Shown here: positions 6,725-7,746 of the stretch, piece by piece
Numbering within the stretch: the first letter of the stretch is position 1
Layout: each line of letters begins with the position of its first letter
Assembly (NCBI GenBank): GCA_023253295.1
Contig: JALRGZ010000139.1
Location: 1 to 7,746 of the forward strand
Reading direction: 5' to 3'
Length of the DNA: 7,746 nt
Source of the DNA: Flavobacterium sp.
Lineage (GTDB): Bacteria; Bacteroidota; Bacteroidia; Flavobacteriales; Flavobacteriaceae
The notes under the pieces: generated by a model
What the model saw: the letters and a program-made list of their open reading frames with translations, nothing else
Databases searched by the model: none
Told to the model about the DNA's origin: nothing
Position numbers and translations under genes: made by a program

Positions 6725-6757
6725 AAATCCTCACAAACATCAAGTTTATGAGGATTT
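6725..6757 (-). terminator. Intrinsic terminator of fabD
   Basis: On the minus strand AAATCCTCATAAAC pairs with GTTTGTGAGGATTT around the loop TTGAT: a 14-bp stem with one pair that is G-U in leftward RNA but a C-A mismatch in rightward RNA. A T-rich tract (TTTTTCTTTTT) follows leftward. Both points indicate it acts on leftward transcription. It lies 23 nt beyond the fabD stop. Confidence 0.85.
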
Positions 6758-6780
6758 ACTATTTTGAAAAAAACTTCTAA

Positions 6781-7653
6781 TTATGCATTTGCAGTTGCAG
6801 CTTCTTTATTGATTTTACCAACTAATCCAGTTAATACTTTTCCTGGTCCCACTTCAGTGAATAAAGTAGCGCCATCGGCAATCATTTGTTGTACTGATTG
6901 TGTCCATTTTACAGGAGCAGTCAATTGAATGATTAAGTTCTTTTTGATTTCTTCTGCATCCGAAACAGCAGCTGCAGTTACGTTTTGATAAACAGGGCAA
7001 ACAGGAGTTGAGAATGTAGTTGCTTCGATAGCGGCAGCCAATTCTTCTCTTGCCGGTTCCATCATTGGTGAGTGGAAAGCACCACCTACCGGTAATAATA
7101 AAGCACGTTTTGCACCTGCTTCTTTCATTTTTTCGCAAGCCAATTCAACTGCTTTAAATTCTCCTGAAATTACTAATTGTCCAGGGCAGTTATAGTTAGC
7201 AGCCACGACTACACCGTCGATTGATGCACAAACTTCTTCTACAACATTATCAGCTAATCCTAAAACAGCAGCCATAGTTGATGGAGTGATTTCGCAGGCT
7301 TTTTGCATTGCTAAAGCTCTTTGAGAAACTAATTTTAATCCGTCTTCAAAAGACAAAGCCCCATTAGCTACTAAAGCCGAAAATTCCCCTAAAGAGTGTC
7401 CTGCTACCATTTCCGGTTTGAAATCTTCTAAAGTTTTAGCTAAAATTACAGAGTGTAAAAATACCGCTGGTTGTGTTACTTTTGTCTCTTTCAATTCTTC
7501 AGCAGTTCCTTCAAACATGATGTCTGTAATGCGGAAACCTAATATCTCGTTTGCTTTTTCAAACAATTCTTTTGCTAAAGGAGAGTTTTCGTATAAGTCT
7601 TTACCCATACCTGTAAACTGAGCTCCCTGACCTGGAAATACGTATGCTTTCAT
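6781..7653 (-). CDS. fabD: Malonyl-CoA:acyl-carrier-protein transacylase
   Basis: FabD loads malonyl groups from malonyl-CoA onto acyl carrier protein, supplying the extender unit for type II fatty-acid synthesis in the cytoplasm. The 290-aa protein (family usual about 290-310) has the complete active site: the oxyanion-hole glutamine Q11 in FPGQGAQ (6-12), nucleophile S87 in GHSLGE (85-90), malonate-binding R112 in SQRA (110-113), catalytic H194 in AFHSP (192-196), and Q243 in QLTAPVKW (243-250). GPGKVLTGL (269-277) closes the domain. The frame is open upstream to an ATG at 7710, which would add 19 residues, but the ATG at 7653 is preferred because FabD proteins begin right before AYVFPGQGAQ. 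No other fab gene is adjacent; it appears to be a one-gene transcript with its own promoter and terminator. Confidence 0.96.
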   Translation of the reverse strand: MKAYVFPGQGAQFTGMGKDLYENSPLAKELFEKANEILGFRITDIMFEGTAEELKETKVTQPAVFLHSVILAKTLEDFKPEMVAGHSLGEFSALVANGALSFEDGLKLVSQRALAMQKACEITPSTMAAVLGLADNVVEEVCASIDGVVVAANYNCPGQLVISGEFKAVELACEKMKEAGAKRALLLPVGGAFHSPMMEPAREELAAAIEATTFSTPVCPVYQNVTAAAVSDAEEIKKNLIIQLTAPVKWTQSVQQMIADGATLFTEVGPGKVLTGLVGKINKEAATANA

Positions 7654-7694
7654 ATATTTTAATTTAAATAATTTAAAGATTAAAAATATTGTGG

Positions 7695-7716
7695 GATTGA
7701 AGTATTTCATTCAATC
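7695..7716 (-). promoter_or_regulatory. Hairpin at the 5' end of the fabD transcript
   Basis: A perfect 7-bp inverted repeat, GATTGAA (7695-7701) and TTCAATC (7710-7716), with an 8-nt loop begins within a few bases of the predicted transcription start (about 7717-7719). The longer in-frame ATG at 7710 lies at the stem/loop junction. It might protect the mRNA 5' end, or be an operator such as a fatty-acid-responsive site; neither is shown by the sequence. Confidence 0.35.
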
Positions 7717-7722
7717 GGGATG

Positions 7723-7730
7723 CAAAAGTA
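7723..7730 (-). promoter_or_regulatory. -7 element of the fabD promoter
   Basis: On the minus strand, 7730 to 7723 reads TACTTTTG, a perfect TAnnTTTG. The matching -33 TTG would fall at about 7750 or beyond, outside the window, so only half the promoter is visible. It predicts a leader of about 65 nt before the ATG at 7653. Confidence 0.6.
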
Positions 7731-7746
7731 GTGTTTTTTTAGAATT

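Noticed and set aside
6854..7138. 94-codon minus-strand open frame in another frame of fabD
   Set aside because: Cys/Arg-rich out-of-frame translation typical of a shadow; fabD is intact over the same bases.
7654..7692. A/T-rich imperfect inverted repeat upstream of fabD
   Set aside because: The arms pair only with an indel and consist almost wholly of A and T runs; low complexity explains it.

Overview
The window looks like chromosomal DNA from a member of the Bacteroidetes, most likely Flavobacterium or a close relative. It is A+T-rich. Three start regions carry the -7 element TAnnTTTG used by this phylum, and start codons lack good Shine-Dalgarno sequences. The proteins (S46 dipeptidyl-peptidase, Bacteroidetes-type WaaA, the HipA-like kinase/DUF3037 pair) read like flavobacterial versions. 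No rRNA, tRNA, CRISPR array, insertion sequence or phage gene was seen.

Layout, left to right. (1) Positions 1-1835, minus strand: a secreted S46 serine dipeptidyl-peptidase. Its C-terminus, including the catalytic serine, lies beyond the left edge. (2) 1867-3099, minus: waaA, the Kdo transferase of lipid A/LPS core synthesis, 31 bp upstream of the peptidase gene and probably co-transcribed with it. (3) 3100-3254: a divergent intergenic region with a good promoter and a hairpin-rich leader for the rightward genes. (4) 3255-4834, plus: a PLP-dependent DegT/DnrJ/EryC1/StrS sugar aminotransferase and, 2 bp later, a small secreted NTF2-like protein, closed by a strong intrinsic terminator at 4854-4890. 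(5) 4941-5449, plus: two overlapping small genes resembling a type II toxin-antitoxin module (64-aa putative antitoxin, 109-aa RelE/ParE-like toxin), followed by a terminator. (6) 5488-6637, minus: a short HipA-like kinase gene overlapping a DUF3037 gene by 23 bp, with its own -7 element. (7) 6781-7653, minus: fabD, malonyl-CoA:ACP transacylase, with a -7 element at the right edge and a terminator downstream.

Functionally, waaA, the sugar aminotransferase and fabD belong to envelope glycan and lipid synthesis, and the S46 enzyme to extracytoplasmic peptide use. The two accessory-looking units between them, the toxin-antitoxin-like pair and the kinase/DUF3037 pair, face each other across a 38-bp convergent gap. 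They are the parts most likely to hold undescribed biology. The kinase keeps the lysine, glutamate and two aspartates expected of a HipA-fold kinase, but it lacks the HipA N-terminal region and has no HipB neighbour; its constant partner is DUF3037. All functional calls rest on motif recognition by eye, and no database search was run.
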